From Dehalococcoidia bacterium (GTDB lineage Bacteria; Chloroflexota; Dehalococcoidia; UBA6926), in assembly GCA_029941095.1 (NCBI GenBank), contig JAPYRO010000055.1, forward strand, positions 1 to 7,782: DNA of 7,782 bases, read 5' to 3'. Below the pieces are notes generated by a model. The model saw only the letters and a program-made list of their open reading frames with translations. It was not told the DNA's origin and did no database searches. This document shows, in pieces, positions 6,262 through 7,782 of this stretch; positions within the stretch are counted from its first letter, which is position 1; each line of letters begins with the position of its first letter. The translations under genes were made by a program, and so were the position numbers.

Positions 6262-6984
6262 ATGAGCAGTTTATCTTCCGAATTCTTAGAAGGCGTCCAA
6301 CTTTTAGGCGTTACCCTAGATGATTTCCAAAAAGCATCGTTTATAAAATACAGGGATGACATTCTTAAATGGAATGAGAATATTAATCTAACAGGCCTTA
6401 AGACTCCAATTGATATAGAGAAAATTTTATTTTTAGATAGCCTTACAATTATAAATACCGTTGATATTCAAAAAGAAACAAAAATATTAGATTTAGGAAC
6501 TGGTGCCGGAATACCCGGGATACCTATACAAATACTGAATCCACAAGCAAATGTAACACTAGTAGAATCACAATCGAAAAAAACCAAGTTTCTAAAGCAT
6601 ATACTGGATGTTTTAGATATATCAAACTCTACATCCGTGGAGAATGAAAGAGCCGAATTATTAACCCATAAAAGAGAACACAGAGAAAAATATGACTATG
6701 TTTTATGCAGAGGAGTCTCAAGTATTGCTGTCCTAAACGAATTATGTCTTCCATTCCTAAAAATGGGAGGTCATATGGTTGCGTACAAACAAGGAGATAT
6801 AAACAGGGAGATTGAAGCCTCGTTAACTGGCCTTAAGCTACTTGGAGGGGAATTAGAGCAAATCGATGAATTGAACTTACCCAAGATAAAACAAGGGAGA
6901 AAAATTGTGCTCATAAAAAAAATCAGTAAGACACCTTCAGAATTTTCTCGAAAACCAGGAATCCCTCAAAAGCACCCTCTTTAA
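6262..6984 (+). CDS. rsmG: 16S rRNA (guanine-527 N7) methyltransferase RsmG
   Basis: 240 residues, the normal size for RsmG (GidB), which methylates N7 of G527 in the 530 loop of 16S rRNA using S-adenosylmethionine; loss of it in other bacteria gives low-level streptomycin resistance. The N-terminal helix region ends in KWNENINLTG (36-45), a family hallmark. LDSL (58-61) follows, then SAM motif I ILDLGTGAGIPGIP (75-88), the acidic VES (101-103) at the end of strand 2, DYVLCRGVSSI (145-155), and the typical C-terminal RKPGIPQKHPL. The His that commonly precedes the LDSL motif is not obvious here (ILFLDSL). The ATG lies 20 bases after the YHYH stop without a strong ribosome binding site, which suggests readthrough and possibly coupled translation. 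No terminator separates it from the lipoprotein genes. Confidence 0.95.
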   Translation: MSSLSSEFLEGVQLLGVTLDDFQKASFIKYRDDILKWNENINLTGLKTPIDIEKILFLDSLTIINTVDIQKETKILDLGTGAGIPGIPIQILNPQANVTLVESQSKKTKFLKHILDVLDISNSTSVENERAELLTHKREHREKYDYVLCRGVSSIAVLNELCLPFLKMGGHMVAYKQGDINREIEASLTGLKLLGGELEQIDELNLPKIKQGRKIVLIKKISKTPSEFSRKPGIPQKHPL

Positions 6985-7027
6985 AATTTCTTGAGCCACT
7001 AAAACATCCATAAATTCACCAAACTAC

Positions 7028-7056
7028 TTGCGATTATCCACTGAAAACCATATACT
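7028..7056 (+). promoter_or_regulatory. Predicted sigma-70-type promoter of rpmH
   Basis: TTGCGA (7028-7033) and TATACT (7051-7056) are separated by exactly 17 bases, each matching the -35 and -10 consensus at four or five of six positions. The expected transcription start, about seven bases after the -10 box, is near 7063. The L34 start codon is at 7066, so the transcript would have almost no 5' leader, consistent with the absence of a Shine-Dalgarno sequence. Confidence 0.7.
7034..7042 (+). promoter_or_regulatory. Near-consensus DnaA box in the rpmH promoter spacer
   Basis: TTATCCACT matches the DnaA box TTATCCACA at eight of nine bases. It lies directly after the -35 hexamer, where bound DnaA would block RNA polymerase. 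It is a single box: I found no cluster and no AT-rich unwinding region arranged as an origin. A chance match is possible. Confidence 0.4.
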
Positions 7057-7065
7057 GCTCTAGCT

Positions 7066-7203
7066 ATGCCTAAGCGTACTTATCAACCAAAAGTCCGACG
7101 CAGAAAACGAGTTCATGGTTTCCGTTCCCGAATGGGATCTAACGGGGGCCAAAACGTTATTTCACGTAGGCGTACTAAAGGTCGCCATAGTCTCACCGTT
7201 TAA
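7066..7203 (+). CDS. rpmH: 50S ribosomal protein L34
   Basis: A 45-residue, Arg/Lys-rich protein with the universal L34 pattern: MPKRTYQPK (1-9), RRRKRVHGFRSRM (11-23), then RRRTKGRHSLTV at the C-terminus. L34 binds 23S rRNA in the large subunit. The extra Pro after Met (MPKRTYQPK rather than MKRTYQP) is a known variant. No Shine-Dalgarno sequence lies upstream, and the predicted transcription start is only about three bases before the ATG, so translation is probably of the leaderless type. Its stop codon overlaps the AAGGAAG ribosome binding site of rnpA, the usual rpmH-rnpA operon arrangement. Confidence 0.97.
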   Translation: MPKRTYQPKVRRRKRVHGFRSRMGSNGGQNVISRRRTKGRHSLTV

Positions 7204-7214
7204 GGAAGTTCTAA

Positions 7215-7565
7215 ATGGGGCTTTCAAAAGAATTAAGAATTAGAAAAACCGCCGACTTTAACCACATAGCAGAAAACGGAAAAGCCGTGTCTAACCGAAT
7301 GCTTATACTTAGATGGTCCCCAGGCAAAACAGCCCATTCTCGTTCAGGATTTGCTGTCAGTAAACGTGTCGGTGGAGCAGTTGTGCGTAACAGAGTAAAA
7401 CGGCTCTTAAGAGAATCCATTAATTCATTCAATTTATTAGAAGGCTACGATATGGTTTTTATCGCTAGAAAAGAAACTGCCAAAGCGGACTATAAGTTGA
7501 TACAAGAAAGCGTTAAAGATACATTAAAAAGATCGGGGATTTTGAAAAATGAACTTCCAATATAG
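7215..7565 (+). CDS. rnpA: Ribonuclease P protein component
   Basis: 116 residues, full length for RnpA, the protein cofactor that helps the RNase P RNA bind and cut the 5' leader of precursor tRNAs. Visible landmarks are RIRKTADFNHI (8-18), SRSGFAVSKRVGGAVVRNR (42-60) and the conserved RNA-binding motif RNRVKRLLRE (58-67), followed by GYDMVFIARKE (77-87). The ribosome binding site AAGGAAG (7202-7208) overlaps the rpmH stop and is placed six bases before the ATG, which supports this start. It is probably transcribed with rpmH from the promoter at 7028-7056. Confidence 0.97.
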   Translation: MGLSKELRIRKTADFNHIAENGKAVSNRMLILRWSPGKTAHSRSGFAVSKRVGGAVVRNRVKRLLRESINSFNLLEGYDMVFIARKETAKADYKLIQESVKDTLKRSGILKNELPI

Positions 7566-7603
7566 CTTAGGCAACCACTAAAACCATAAGAAAGTTTTAA
7601 GAA

Positions 7604-7782
7604 TTGAAACAAACCCTACTGATTTTAATTAAAGCATATAAATTAGGCATATCGCCTTACCTTGTGAATAGCGTTTGTATATATACTCCTACTTGCTCAC
7701 AATACGCAAAAGAAGCTATCGAAACAAAAGGAGCATTTACAGGGACGGTTTTGGCAGTAAAACGACTATTACGATGTACCCC
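7604..7782 (+). CDS. yidD: Membrane protein insertion efficiency factor YidD (C-terminus cut off)
   Basis: 59 complete codons are visible before the window ends. The protein has the YidD layout: a short amphipathic N-terminus (TLLILIKAYKLGISPYL), the signature CIYTPTCSQYAKEAIE (25-40) with conserved Cys25 and Cys31, and VKRLLRCTP near the usual end of the first two thirds of the family. YidD is a small membrane-associated protein that assists YidC-mediated membrane protein insertion. The TTG start is chosen because an in-frame TAA lies at 7598-7600 and no ATG is available; a weak AAGAAAG (7588-7594) precedes it. Its place after rnpA is standard, and yidC is expected next, outside the window. 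Confidence 0.93.
   Translation, partial: MKQTLLILIKAYKLGISPYLVNSVCIYTPTCSQYAKEAIETKGAFTGTVLAVKRLLRCT

Noticed and set aside
6985..7065. Chromosomal replication origin before rpmH
   Set aside because: Only one near-consensus DnaA box is present in 81 bases, and dnaA is not adjacent.

Overview
The window is bacterial and AT-rich (roughly 40% G+C by eye). Every gene I can support is on the + strand. Three full-length proteins and one fragment carry lipoprotein-type signal peptides followed by Thr/Pro/Ser/Asn-rich linkers. Ribosomal protein L34 begins MPKRTYQPK. The combination suggests an uncultured member of the Chloroflexota (Dehalococcoidia / SAR202-like). This is inference from protein style; no marker in the window settles it.

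Left edge (1-149): the reading frame of a lipoprotein-like signal peptide (LIPA-Y, with Tyr where the lipobox Cys should be) plus a Val/Glu/Ile-rich stretch runs straight into the 3' half of a tRNA-Val(GAC), from the anticodon loop to an encoded CCA. No 5' tRNA half is present. This looks like the distal attachment site of an element integrated in a tRNA gene, with the element lying to the left.

Accessory region (193-6241): a TauE/SafE-type membrane transporter; a lipoprotein with an M23/LytM-like fold; a small unrecognised four-helix membrane protein; a DinB-superfamily metal-binding protein; a second M23-like lipoprotein with an eight-Asp tract; and a YHYH-domain lipoprotein. The two M23-like lipoproteins share their architecture, and both lack residues expected for zinc peptidase activity. 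The 5' ends of the lipoprotein genes are mosaic. The second M23-like gene and the YHYH gene share a leader of about 67 bp running up to the start codon. The first M23-like gene and the YHYH gene share their signal-peptide DNA. The truncated fragment at the left edge shares its lipobox DNA with the second M23-like gene.

Core region (6262-7782): rsmG, rpmH, rnpA and yidD (cut by the window end), making 16S rRNA methyltransferase, L34, the RNase P protein and a membrane-insertion factor. rpmH is only 45 codons. It has a good sigma-70-type promoter so close to its start codon that the mRNA should be almost leaderless, and a near-consensus DnaA box lies in the promoter spacer. No dnaA lies upstream; rsmG and the lipoprotein genes take its place. 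The YHYH gene is only 20 bp from rsmG, so the accessory block may read through into the core genes.
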